DNA from: CAZGMN01 sp964645765
Lineage (GTDB): Bacteria; Acidobacteriota; Aminicenantia; Aminicenantales; Aminicenantaceae
Assembly (NCBI GenBank): GCA_964645765.1
Contig: CAZYBE010000029.1
Span: 1-37,923, forward strand
Direction: 5' to 3'
Length of the DNA stretch: 37,923 nucleotides
Positions 15,399 to 23,878 of the stretch are shown here, piece after piece. The notes under the pieces were generated by a model that was given only the letters and a program-made list of their open reading frames with translations, searched no databases and was not told the DNA's origin. The position numbers and the translations under genes are program-made. The number at the start of each line of letters is the position of its first letter. Within the stretch, counting starts at the first letter, position 1.

Positions 15399-15819
15399 CC
15401 TTCGGTTTAGCCTGCCTTTTCTCTGCATCCTCTACTGTGGTGCCAAGAATCCAACCATATGTTATTTTGATATCTTCATCATTACATTTGCCGTACTTGA
15501 CATATTTCCAACGCTCTAAATAGCCTTTTGTGTTAATGATGAAAACCCATTTATATTTCCCTATTCTGTCAATCGTATAAATAAAGTCATGCCAAGTGAG
15601 GCTGTATTTATTACGGAATATGTATCGCCAATCATCATAGGCATCATCTGGCTCCTTCAACACATACGTATAATCATCATTAAGCTGCCACCACTCACCC
15701 GCCTTTGCCTCCATGAATTTCTCTTTCTTTCCTTTCTGATTTTCCTCTTCAGATTTCCCTAAAAAACATACAAGAAAGAAAACCAAAATGAATAAAACCA
15801 TTTTTTGCTTTTCCATCAT
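15394..15819 (-). CDS. Small secreted or lipoprotein-like hypothetical protein
   Basis: I do not recognise this 141-aa protein. It begins with a clear export signal (KQKMVLFILVFFLVCFLG, about residues 5-21); C18 could be a poor lipobox cysteine. After a charged linker there is a compact domain rich in aromatics (EWWQLNDDYTYVL, DDWRYIFRNKYSLTWHDFIY, YKWVFIINTKGYLERWKYV). The start is the first of two adjacent ATGs, with GGAATAAG in front. The stop codon TAA lies inside the terminal repeat of the MITE-like element, so the last residues may have been set by the insertion. It sits between the tRNA-Gly gene and a partial tRNA copy, consistent with acquired DNA. Confidence 0.65.
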   Translation of the reverse strand: MMEKQKMVLFILVFFLVCFLGKSEEENQKGKKEKFMEAKAGEWWQLNDDYTYVLKEPDDAYDDWRYIFRNKYSLTWHDFIYTIDRIGKYKWVFIINTKGYLERWKYVKYGKCNDEDIKITYGWILGTTVEDAEKRQAKPKD

Positions 15820-15986
15820 CTTATTCCACTATTTGCCATCATGAAATTTAGTCGAGATTAAATGGTTAATTTTGTAATATAATGCAAATTCTTTTTTAAG
15901 CATCATAAACCAGAGCAGAACCCTAAGGAATAAGCCGCTAACCCACTGATTTTTAGCGATTAGCCCTTTTGCCCCTGGAATACCCT

Positions 15987-16002
15987 TGAGTTATGGCCGC
16001 TC
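15987..16002 (-). repeat. Partial copy of the tRNA-Gly 5' end (possible att remnant)
   Basis: TGAGTTATGGCCGCTC (15987-16002) matches 15 of 16 bases of 15087-15102, the D-stem and 5' acceptor strand of the tRNA-Gly plus two flanking bases, in the same orientation. The rest of the tRNA is absent. The approximately 900-bp interval between the copies holds the MITE and the small secreted protein gene. Confidence 0.45.
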
Positions 16003-16073
16003 TTTCTCAAAAGATTGCCATTAATTTTACATTAATCCCTTTTTATCGATGCGAGCAAATAACGGAAAGTATC

Positions 16074-16943
16074 TTAATGCTTCTGAGGATTTTTTTCAAT
16101 ATTAGAGCTTTTTTGTAAGACATAACTAAAATATATTTCTTCACCAGATTTAAACAACTCGTATCTTTTTGAATCCACTGTTCCCCACCAATATTTAAGT
16201 GAATTATGCAGAAATCTCGGTGCTTTCTGTTGAATTAATGTCACTTTTCGTTCATGGTCTAGCTCTAAAGCTTTAAGGACGTTAGGAGTTATCACCTCTT
16301 CCCTGATAAATTTTAAGCCAGACCTTTTTAGACGCACATACAAAGGATAAATTTTATCTTTATGGCGAAAGTCAGCAATAAGGAAATATCCATTTGGATG
16401 GAGAACCCTTTTAACCTCTTTTAGAAAATGTTCCAAATTCCCATAACAGTGTGATGATTCTATATTAATCACAACATCAAATGTATTGTTTTCAAAAGGT
16501 AGAGACTCAGCATTTCCGCAAAAGAAGGAGAGTCTAGGAGTCGAATAATAACTATTACAAAAATTAATGGCGTTCTCAGAAAAATCTATGCCCATAACAG
16601 AACTTGGCCTATGGCGTTTCATGATGAAATATGAACCTCCTCCACAGCCACAACTCACTTCCAGGATATCTTTTCCCTCAAGATTGATAACGCTAGCCAC
16701 GTGATCATAGAGCTGAATGCAATATCGGTATTTTTCATCTGATCCATTTGAAACTAGCTTTTTTCCTTCTAGAATAGTATCGGCAAATCCGAAATTCCAG
16801 AAAAGCAATCCCTCTTCTTTACCTTTGGTGGCAAGATATTGATACAAAATTCGATAAAGCTTGCTTCTTGATTTTTCAGGCACATTATATTCTAGCAAAC
16901 GGAAAATGTAACCAAAAAATCCACATTTTGCTTTTTTCCCCAC
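16074..16943 (-). CDS. Class I SAM-dependent methyltransferase (Methyltransf_11-like)
   Basis: A 289-aa protein with the Rossmann methyltransferase motifs: motif I ILEVSCGCGGGSYFI (about residues 96-110), the acidic MGIDFSENAI of motif II, NAESLPFENNTFDVVINIES (motifs post-II and IV) and LKEVKRVLHPNGYFLIADF. The C-terminal part resembles phthiotriol dimycocerosate-type and sterol-like small-molecule methyltransferases, so a lipid or secondary-metabolite acceptor is plausible, but the substrate cannot be named. The start is GTG at 16943; no in-frame ATG precedes it before a TAG. The gene is visibly more AT-rich than its surroundings and has no functional neighbours, suggesting transfer. An 11-bp-periodic repeat array lies about 130 bases upstream. 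Confidence 0.85.
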   Translation of the reverse strand: MGKKAKCGFFGYIFRLLEYNVPEKSRSKLYRILYQYLATKGKEEGLLFWNFGFADTILEGKKLVSNGSDEKYRYCIQLYDHVASVINLEGKDILEVSCGCGGGSYFIMKRHRPSSVMGIDFSENAINFCNSYYSTPRLSFFCGNAESLPFENNTFDVVINIESSHCYGNLEHFLKEVKRVLHPNGYFLIADFRHKDKIYPLYVRLKRSGLKFIREEVITPNVLKALELDHERKVTLIQQKAPRFLHNSLKYWWGTVDSKRYELFKSGEEIYFSYVLQKSSNIEKNPQKH

Positions 16944-17320
16944 CTTTTTTGCCTCACATTTTATTCTATATTTCTAGAAACATCAAATTCCTTTTCCAAA
17001 TCAGACACGTGAGTTTTGGTTGCCATAAAAGCTCTTCTTCACTTATTTAATAAAACTTATTCGAGAAAAAGTTGTTAAGAAATTGTAAAAAGTTTGTTAA
17101 GAGTTTGTTAAATTGCGGTAAAGGTCGATTCATCGCTGACATTTTGATGATCCCCGTCTTGAGCCCAGCTCTGGTCATGATAGGCAGGACTGGCTTTGTC
17201 GGATTCTCTTGACAACCCTGCAAAAAAAGTTAAAAGATGAGTTCACATTCCAAATTGAATAAAAATGAAGATTAGCGCCAAGACGAATACAGAATCCGGC
17301 AAGCTCTGGAGTAAGCTGAC
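16944..17320. other. Intergenic region upstream of the methyltransferase and URO-D genes
   Basis: The 377-bp divergent gap contains a 21-codon open frame on the minus strand (16961-17026, starting MATKTHVSD), possibly a leader peptide, and the repeat array at 17072-17115. At about 17115-17250 there is a more GC-balanced tract with an uninterrupted minus-strand frame lacking a start codon. I cannot assign a gene to it. Confidence 0.5.
17072..17115 (-). promoter_or_regulatory. Pho-box-like array: four 7-bp repeats at 11-bp spacing
   Basis: TTGTTAA at 17072, TTGTAAA at 17083, TTGTTAA at 17094 and TTGTTAA at 17105 recur every 11 bases exactly. Read on the minus strand these are TTAACAA-type direct repeats, the format bound by PhoP/PhoB-family response regulators. 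The array lies about 130 bases upstream of the minus-strand methyltransferase start. Confidence 0.5.
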
Positions 17321-18589
17321 ATGAACGGAAAGCAGAGGCTCCAATCTGCTCTTTCCCATCGTTCCCCGGATAGGGTTCCGGTTGATTTCGGAGGCACAGC
17401 TGTAACTGGCATCCATGTGCTGGCAGTTTCCAAGCTTCGGGAATATTTCGGGCTGGAGAAACGGCCGGTTAAGGTTATCGAGCCCTACCAAATGCTGGGC
17501 GAAGTGGGAGACGAACTGAAAGAGGTCATCGGCGTCGACAATGCCGGCATCACGCCCCGCAACAACATGTTCGGCTTTCCCAACGAGAACTGGAAGGAAT
17601 TCCGGATGCCCTGGGGCCAGGTCGTCCTGGTCCCTGAAAAATTCAACACCACCCGAGAGCCTGACGCTAGTCTTCTCCTCTACCCCGAGGGCGACACCTC
17701 AGCCCCAGCCAGCGCCAAGATGCCGGCTGTCGGCTACTTCTTCGATGCCATTATTCGCCAGGAGCCCATCGACGCGAGCCGCCTCAATCCAGAGGACAAC
17801 CTCCAGGAGTTCAGCCCAATCTCTGAGAAGGACTTGCTTCACTGGAGAGCAGAGGTCGAGAAGCACAAGGACTCTGGCCGAGGAATCGTTGCCAGCTTTG
17901 GCGGCACAGCCTTCGGAGATATCGCTTTGGTGCCGGCCATTCAGCTCAAGCATCCCAAGGGAATCCGGGACATCGTCGAATGGTATGTCTCGACCTTAAT
18001 CCGCCGTGACTATATCCACGCTGTATTTGAGCGGCAGTGCGAAGTAGCACTCAGGAACTTGGAGAAAATCTTCGACATAGTCGGAAACAAGGTGGAGGCG
18101 GTTTTCGTCTGCGGCACAGACCTGGGAACCCAGAACTCCCAGTTCTGCTCAGAAAAGAATTATGAGGAGCTCTATGCGCCCTATTACAGGCGGGTCAACA
18201 ACTGGATTCACCAGAATACCACCTGGAGAAGCATGAAGCATTCCTGCGGAGCTGTGGAGCCTTTCATCAAGCATTTCATCGATTCTGGATTCGACATCCT
18301 CAATCCTGTTCAGCTCAGCGCTGCTGGAATGAATCCCAGGCGCCTCAAAGACCTCTATGGAGAACGGATTGTGTTCTGGGGCGGCGGGGTTGACACCCAG
18401 AAGGTTCTGCCTTTCGGCACACCTCAGCAGGTGGAAGCACAGGTCATGGAGAACTGCGAGATTTTCGCCAGAAATGGCGGGTTTGTCTTCACCACAATCC
18501 ACAACATCCAGGCCAACGTGCCGGTGGAGAACATCGTGGCCATGGTCAACGCTGTCAGGAAATTCAACGGACAATCTCCTGTGCATTGA
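17321..18589 (+). CDS. URO-D superfamily protein (MtaA/CmuA-like, not HemE)
   Basis: This 422-aa protein has the uroporphyrinogen decarboxylase fold but not the heme-enzyme signature near its N-terminus; it opens MNGKQRLQSALSHRSPDRVPVDFGG, typical of the methyl-transfer branch. Likely metal ligands are H307 and C309 in KHSCGAVEPF and H394 in TTIHNIQANVP. GGGVDTQKVLPFGTPQQV closes the barrel. Relatives move methyl groups from methoxylated or methylated substrates to corrinoid proteins or coenzyme M. No corrinoid protein (MtaC/MtbC-like) or activator gene is adjacent, so the reaction remains unassigned. It is a single gene, convergent with the kinase gene that follows. Confidence 0.85.
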   Translation: MNGKQRLQSALSHRSPDRVPVDFGGTAVTGIHVLAVSKLREYFGLEKRPVKVIEPYQMLGEVGDELKEVIGVDNAGITPRNNMFGFPNENWKEFRMPWGQVVLVPEKFNTTREPDASLLLYPEGDTSAPASAKMPAVGYFFDAIIRQEPIDASRLNPEDNLQEFSPISEKDLLHWRAEVEKHKDSGRGIVASFGGTAFGDIALVPAIQLKHPKGIRDIVEWYVSTLIRRDYIHAVFERQCEVALRNLEKIFDIVGNKVEAVFVCGTDLGTQNSQFCSEKNYEELYAPYYRRVNNWIHQNTTWRSMKHSCGAVEPFIKHFIDSGFDILNPVQLSAAGMNPRRLKDLYGERIVFWGGGVDTQKVLPFGTPQQVEAQVMENCEIFARNGGFVFTTIHNIQANVPVENIVAMVNAVRKFNGQSPVH

Positions 18590-18613
18590 GTTTTGGGACC
18601 AGTGGCTCTGGGA

Positions 18614-20967
18614 TTATTTTTTGGGTGAGGCTTTGTCTTTGATTTTTTCATATAGGAATGCAGCCTGAATAAAAGATTCCGCTGCATTCTCAAATTCCTT
18701 ATTGGCAAGAGACAAATTTGCCTTGTTTTCATATTCGATGGCCTTCTGGTAAAGCCAGGGGTCTAAAGATACAGAATAGCTACTTTCGACTTCGCCTTTC
18801 AATTGTCTGATATAGGCTGCCAGCCCCTTTAAACACCCCTCGTCACCCTGACACTGAATGCTGAGCCGAAAAATTCTCTCCAATACGACAGATAATGTTT
18901 TAGCGCCGGAAAAATCTTCTTNNNNNNNNNNNNNNNNNNNNNNNNNNNNNNNNNNNNNNNNNNNNNNNNNNNNNNNNNNNNNNNNNNNNNNNNNNNNNNN
19001 NNNNNNNNNNNNNNNNNNNNNCGAAAAATTCTCTCCAATACGACAGATAATGTTTTAGCGCCGGAAAAATCTTCTTTCTTGAAAGCATCGGCAGCATCCT
19101 GCTCTCGCCGGCTTGCCAGCCGATAAAGCAGATTCTTTTCATCCACATTGCTCTTTCGAGCCTGGCTTTTTGCTGCGTCGAGGAGTGCCTGAGCCTTCTG
19201 AGCCCCTTCCCTTTCCGCCACAAGCGACAAGAGCTTGTCCATTTCTGCCTGTCCTTCCCTTTGACTCTTGCTGGCTTCCTCAGCCTTTCCCTCTTCCTGC
19301 AGCTTTCTCCATTCCTTCATCTTTTCTGCGGCTCTATCCAAATGCTCGGAAAAAACAGAGTTTTGGGGGAGAACGCCCTTCAGATTTTCTAGAAACTTCT
19401 CAACATCGTTAATATCCTTTATGTCCTTTGGATTCATGGACTTGAAGGCCTCAGGAATATATTTGAGGACTTCAGGGTTGAGCCAAGGCGAAATATTTCT
19501 TTCAAATTGAGACTTCTCATACGGCTGTTTTTTTGTTTCTATTTTAGGACCCTCTACTTTTCCCACTCTGGCTGGGCCTGCAGCTCCTGACTGAACCAAT
19601 TCTTCTTCATATACTTCTTCAACCAGCATCTCATGAATGTAGCCAGTGACTCCTTTCTTCTCCCAAGTCACTTTGTACCATTCTCCTCGCTTCGGCTCTG
19701 CGGTCAAAATTGTGTTTAAAGGCACCCTGGCCACAACCTTTCCTCCAATCTCACGAGTCGCCTGAATACTGGCATTGTCTACAGTCACTTTTAATTGCAA
19801 CGGAGCCGGTAAGAACTTTCTTGCTTCCTGAGGAATTTGCTGGCCTGTCGGAGAAGGACCTTGCTTTTTGGAAAAAGGGTTCCAGATAAACAAAGCAATA
19901 ATAGCTAAGACGGCAAGAGCTAAAACTGGCAGGACAAGCTTTTCAAAACGAAAAGTGACTGTTATTTCCTTTTTGGCAGCCGCGGCTTTCTTAGCAATCG
20001 CTCTCTCTGCTGTGGGCAACCCCTGTTCGACCAAGGTTAAATCCTTAAGCACCTCTTCTGCACTCTGATACCTCTTTTGCCTGTCCTTCTCCAGGCACTT
20101 GAATATGAGCTTTGTCATTTCCCCGGGCAAATGAGGATTGAGCTCTTGGGGATTCCGAGCAAGTTCATTCTTATGCTTCATGATGATGGTCAGCGGAGTT
20201 TCGCCCTCAAAAGGAACCTTTCCGGTGACCATCTCGTAGAGGATTATTCCCAGGGAGTAGATATCTGCCCGCTTGTCGACTCCCTTTGATTCAGCCTGCT
20301 CTGGAGACATGTATTCTGGAGTGCCAATCATCACTCCTGAGCCGGTGAGGCCCTCAGCTTCCGAAAATCGCGCGATGCCAAAATCCATGATTCGCGCATT
20401 TCCTTCTCTATCAATCATGATGTTCTGCGGCTTTAAATCTCTATGGACAAGACCCTGGCGATGGGCTTCAGCCAATCCCTCACAGACCTGCTTGGCAACG
20501 CTTACAGCTTTTCCTGGTGTCAGCTGTCCTGCTCTTCTTATGAATCCTTTCAAGTTCTCGCCATCCACATACTCCATGGTGATAAAATGCATGTATCCTT
20601 CTTCGCCGAGGTCATGCATGCGGCAGACATTCCGGTGGGAGACCTTGCGGCTAAACTTCAGCTCATTCCTGAAGCGCTCGATAGCTTTTTCATTGACGCT
20701 GATTTCAAGATGGATGAGCTTAAGGGCCACGATTTCTTTTATCTTCTGGTCGAAGACTTTATAGACCCTGCCCATCCCTCCCTTGCCCAGCTCTTCAATA
20801 ATCTCATATCTTCCGGCAAGGATGGAGCCGCGGGAGAGCTTATCTACTAGTTTTTCCAAAGTCAGGGTGGGCAAAGGAGCACCCTTTTCTATATAAAGAG
20901 GCGTGGCGCACTTGTGGCAGAATCGGCTGTCAGGCAAATTTTGTGTATGGCAGAGCGGGCAAATCAT
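18614..20967 (-). CDS. Zinc-ribbon Ser/Thr protein kinase with TM helix and SH3-like domain (interrupted by assembly gap)
   Basis: The N-terminus is a zinc ribbon (C3, C6, C17, C20). The Hanks-type kinase domain spans about residues 53-315: GKGGMG 61-66, K83 in VALKLI, HRDLKP 175-180 with D177, DFG 195-197 and GTPEYMSPE 215-223, so it should be active. A TM helix covers about 344-362; an SH3b-like domain (about 390-452, ending GYIHEMLVEEV) lies outside, followed by a long helical tail. The 100-N gap and a 55-base duplication interrupt the tail. Removing 155 bases leaves 733 codons exactly, with LERIF joining smoothly to RLSIQCQGDEG and ending IKDKASPKK. True length is therefore probably 732 aa. 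It would sense the periplasm, perhaps the cell wall, and signal inward. Targets are unknown. Confidence 0.88.
18867..18921. repeat. 55-bp contig-end duplication, left copy (assembly artefact)
   Basis: These 55 bases are identical to 19022-19076 on the other side of the N-run. An exact repeat of this size at both edges of a 100-N gap is what an assembler leaves when two contigs that share their terminal k-mer are scaffolded but not merged. Confidence 0.9.
18922..19021. other. Scaffold gap of exactly 100 N
   Basis: The fixed length of 100 is a conventional placeholder, not a measured distance. Because both flanks carry the same 55 bases, the real gap is most likely zero or negative. Confidence 0.98.
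19022..19076. repeat. 55-bp contig-end duplication, right copy (assembly artefact)
   Basis: Exact copy of 18867-18921. In the kinase frame it encodes KKEDFSGAKTLSVVLERIF; the left copy continues the same frame into the C-terminal tail once the gap is removed. Confidence 0.9.
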
Positions 20968-21182
20968 TCTTTAACCTTTCATTTTTTAGACGGAGCGCAA
21001 GAGCATATCTTTCATGGATTACTCTCGTTCGGTTTCATAGCCATCTTATGCTTTCACTATACAATTAGCACGCCTCATGAAGGCTGTCAATTTGAGGAGT
21101 GGATTGGCTAAAACGGCGAAATTCGGGATGAGAAACGCATTTTCTGAATTAGGTGTCGTGCCCTCGGATTCCTGTGCATCTG
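20968..21182. other. Spacer between the two kinase genes
   Basis: This 215-bp region carries the leader of the first kinase gene. Open frames in it are short and lack ribosome sites. No terminator hairpin with a T-run is obvious. Confidence 0.6.
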
Positions 21183-23576
21183 TCAGGCAAGATTCATCTT
21201 CTTCAAAAGGTCCGCAAATCTTGGGTCCTCTCGCAGGGGGTCAAACATGCGCAGGACTTTCAAATAATCCATCCAGTGGTCTCTAATCTCATAAGCCTTT
21301 TCCAGATATTCAAAGGCCTTATCTTTCTCCCCCAGCCTGGCGTGGATCATGGCAATAGCCACAGGTGAAACATATGTCTTTTTCGAAATTTCCGCCAATT
21401 CACCGAGTATCTTTCTTGCCTCTTCGCTTCTCCCGGCCATCGCATAGGCATATCCCAAGGCCGCCACGGTGATACTGGCCCCTCTGGTAAGCTCGATCGC
21501 TTTCTGAGCTTCGGCAAAAGCCTGCTCAAACATCCCCATCTCTGGATACATCCACCAGCCGAGGAAAAAGTGAGACGGGAAAAAGCTGGGGTCCATCTCG
21601 ACCGTTTTCTTGAATTCCTCCACGGCTTTATCATACAGGCGCATCTGATAAAGCGTAACCCCCAGAACCATGCGGAATTGCGCGGACAGAGGCTCTAAAT
21701 CCACGGCTTTCTTGGCCTCGGCAGCAGACTCCACCCATCGATCCATGGCTCCCAGAAAGAGAGCATACCAATGGTACGAGTTCGCATAGTTGGGGTTGAG
21801 CTCGATGGCCTTCTTGAATTCCATTTCTGCGGCCGGCCAGTTCCATTCATATTTGTCCAGAATAAAGGCCCTTGAGGTATGAACCTCGGCAAGGCTGTCA
21901 TCCAGCTCTAACGCCTGCTTGGCCGCGGCCATGGCTTTGGGAAAAGCCTCCTGAGGAGCGAGAAAATAAAATCCAAGGTTGCTGTAACAATCGGCGATAC
22001 CAGAATACGCCAAAGCATAATTCGGATCCTTCTCAATCGCCTGCCTGAAACACTGCATGCCTTTCTGGATTCCTTCGACCGTCCGCTTGAACCAGAAGTG
22101 CCGGCCCTGCAGGTAGAGGTTATAAGCCTCTGGATCCTGAGTGTGGCGTTTGATCAGATTTTCTTTTTCTTCTCCCAACACGCTAATTTTCAGATTATCC
22201 ACGATGGCCAGGGTGATTTCTTCCTGGATGGCGAAGATGTCCTCGAAATTCCGGTCATATTGGTCCGACCAGAGGTGGTAGCCCTCGGCGACGTCGATGA
22301 GCTGGGCGGTGATGCGGAGTCTGTCTCCGGCTTTCCGGACACTCCCTTCGAGCACTGTTGCCACGCCCAGTTGTTTTCCGATTTCGCGGATATCGATGTC
22401 TTTTCCTCTATAGGAAAAGGCGGATGTCCGCGCCGCAACTTTTAGCTTCCGGATTTTGGTGAGTGCGTTGATTAACTCATCGGCAAGGCCGTCGCAGAAA
22501 TACTCCTGGTCCCGCTGAGGGCTCAAATCTGCAAAAGGAAGGACAGCAATGGAGTTCTTTTTTATTGTCGTTGTCTTTTCTGTTTGGGTTGGAGGGGAAA
22601 CGAGCGCTGTCTTCATCGCAGCGAGTGAAACCTTGAGTTCGGCCAACTCCTGATGAAGCTCCTCAGCCCGCTGATACCTCTTTGCTGGTTCCTTCTCCAG
22701 GCACTTGAGAATAAAGCGGCCCAGGCTTTCAGGGATTTGAGGATTCAAAATCCGTGGGTCTGGAGGAATCTCCGTCCTATGCTTAAGAACCAGGGAAAGT
22801 GCCGAATCAGCTTCGAACGGCCGCCGTCCTGTCAACATTTCATAGAGAATCACGCCCAGGCCGTAGATATCTGAGCGCTGGTCGGCCTCTTGACCATCAG
22901 CTTGCTCAGGCGACATATACTCCGGCGTGCCGATGATGACTCCTGCTTCTGTTGCCTCCCCTGCCTTTAATGAACGGGCAATCCCAAAATCCATGATATG
23001 AGCGTTGCCCTCGCGGTCGATCATGATGTTCCGCGGCTTGAGGTCGCGGTGGACGACGCCCAGCCGGTGGGCCTCTTCCAGACCATCGCAAATTTGTTTG
23101 GCGATAAATATGGATTTGTCGATGGTCAAACTGCCTGACCTTCTAATGAAGCTTCTCAGGTCTTCTCCCGCCACATATTCCATGGTGATGAAGAGCGCAC
23201 CTTCAAACTCATGCAGGTCAAACATCCGGCAGACATTTTTATGGATAATTTTCCGGGCCAAGCTGAGCTCATTCCTGAACCTGTCGACCGTTTCCTCGTC
23301 TGCGATGACCTCCGGGTTGAGGATTTTGAGCGCGATCTCTTCGTCGACCTTCTGATCCATGACTCTATAGACACTCCCCATACCTCCCTTTCCGAGCTTC
23401 TCGACAATTTCGTACCGCCCAGCAAACAGGCTCCTGCGTGCAAGCTCTTGAGTCTGGGCCTTGATTGTTCGAGTCGCTTCCCCAGAGAACTCTTTGGATG
23501 TCTGGAGTGAGGCACCACAGTTTCCGCAGAACCGAGTGCCATCGGAATTATCATACTGGCATTTCGGGCACTTCAT
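21183..23576 (-). CDS. Zinc-ribbon Ser/Thr protein kinase with TolB-like and TPR domains
   Basis: A 797-aa protein. Zinc ribbon C3/C6/C17/C20; active kinase domain at about 54-315 with GKGGMG 62-67, K84, HRDLKP 176-181 (D178), DFG 196-198 and GTPEYMSPE. Residues about 341-465 form the TolB-like/adenylate-cyclase-associated domain (SIAVLPFADLSPQ, DGLADELINALTKI, YHLWSDQYDR). The rest is tetratricopeptide repeats (AYNLYLQGRHFWF, DPNYALAYSGIADCYSNLG, NPNYANSYHWYALFL and others). No membrane helix is evident, so it is probably cytosolic and docks partners through the TPRs. The N-terminal 315 residues closely resemble the neighbouring kinase, indicating a tandem paralogue with a swapped output half. 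Ribosome site is weak. Substrates are unknown. Confidence 0.92.
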   Translation of the reverse strand: MKCPKCQYDNSDGTRFCGNCGASLQTSKEFSGEATRTIKAQTQELARRSLFAGRYEIVEKLGKGGMGSVYRVMDQKVDEEIALKILNPEVIADEETVDRFRNELSLARKIIHKNVCRMFDLHEFEGALFITMEYVAGEDLRSFIRRSGSLTIDKSIFIAKQICDGLEEAHRLGVVHRDLKPRNIMIDREGNAHIMDFGIARSLKAGEATEAGVIIGTPEYMSPEQADGQEADQRSDIYGLGVILYEMLTGRRPFEADSALSLVLKHRTEIPPDPRILNPQIPESLGRFILKCLEKEPAKRYQRAEELHQELAELKVSLAAMKTALVSPPTQTEKTTTIKKNSIAVLPFADLSPQRDQEYFCDGLADELINALTKIRKLKVAARTSAFSYRGKDIDIREIGKQLGVATVLEGSVRKAGDRLRITAQLIDVAEGYHLWSDQYDRNFEDIFAIQEEITLAIVDNLKISVLGEEKENLIKRHTQDPEAYNLYLQGRHFWFKRTVEGIQKGMQCFRQAIEKDPNYALAYSGIADCYSNLGFYFLAPQEAFPKAMAAAKQALELDDSLAEVHTSRAFILDKYEWNWPAAEMEFKKAIELNPNYANSYHWYALFLGAMDRWVESAAEAKKAVDLEPLSAQFRMVLGVTLYQMRLYDKAVEEFKKTVEMDPSFFPSHFFLGWWMYPEMGMFEQAFAEAQKAIELTRGASITVAALGYAYAMAGRSEEARKILGELAEISKKTYVSPVAIAMIHARLGEKDKAFEYLEKAYEIRDHWMDYLKVLRMFDPLREDPRFADLLKKMNLA

Positions 23577-23878
23577 TTTTGGAATCCCAGATTCAGTTTT
23601 TTGAGCATTGCCTTATAGGCGGCAAGAATTTGCTTTTTGTGATCGCAAGAGAATGGTCCCCAAAAGATGGGGAACCTTTGCCGCTCAGCATGCAAAAAGT
23701 TTATTCTCAGAAGATAGCGGGTGTCAAGGAAGAAAAAAATCAGCCGCGAAGGCGAAACCGGAAAAAATATATCTCTCAAATTTCTCTTTTTTGTTCTTAT
23801 TCAAAGAATAGTTATCACAGAATTTGGAGGACACTATTAGTGGATTGCTATTTTTGGCTGGATGGGTAACATAAAAAC
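23577..23878. other. Divergent intergenic region between kinase and alr
   Basis: 302 bp with no credible gene; the open frames here are antisense or start-less. It contains the alr promoter at 23845-23872. The kinase side is AT-rich without a clear -35/-10 pair. Confidence 0.6.
23845..23872 (+). promoter_or_regulatory. Promoter of alr, placed for a leaderless transcript
   Basis: TTGCTA (23845-23850), 16 bases, then TAACAT (23867-23872). The ATG is at 23879, about 7 bases beyond the -10, so transcription would start at or next to the start codon. No Shine-Dalgarno sequence precedes the ATG, in line with a leaderless mRNA. Confidence 0.5.

Noticed and set aside
17115..17200. Phosphotriesterase-like fragment (GLKTGIIKM in one minus-strand frame)
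   Set aside because: The match is only a few residues, and another frame of the same bases looks equally protein-like.
17321..18589. Heme enzyme uroporphyrinogen decarboxylase (hemE)
   Set aside because: The protein is too long and lacks the HemE N-terminal arginine signature; it has the HSCGA and HNIQ patterns of the non-heme branch.
18829..18921. C-terminal tail KKIFPALKHYLSYWREFF reading through the gap
   Set aside because: It is the wrong frame, created by 100 N; removing the 55-base duplication gives a smooth alternative tail.
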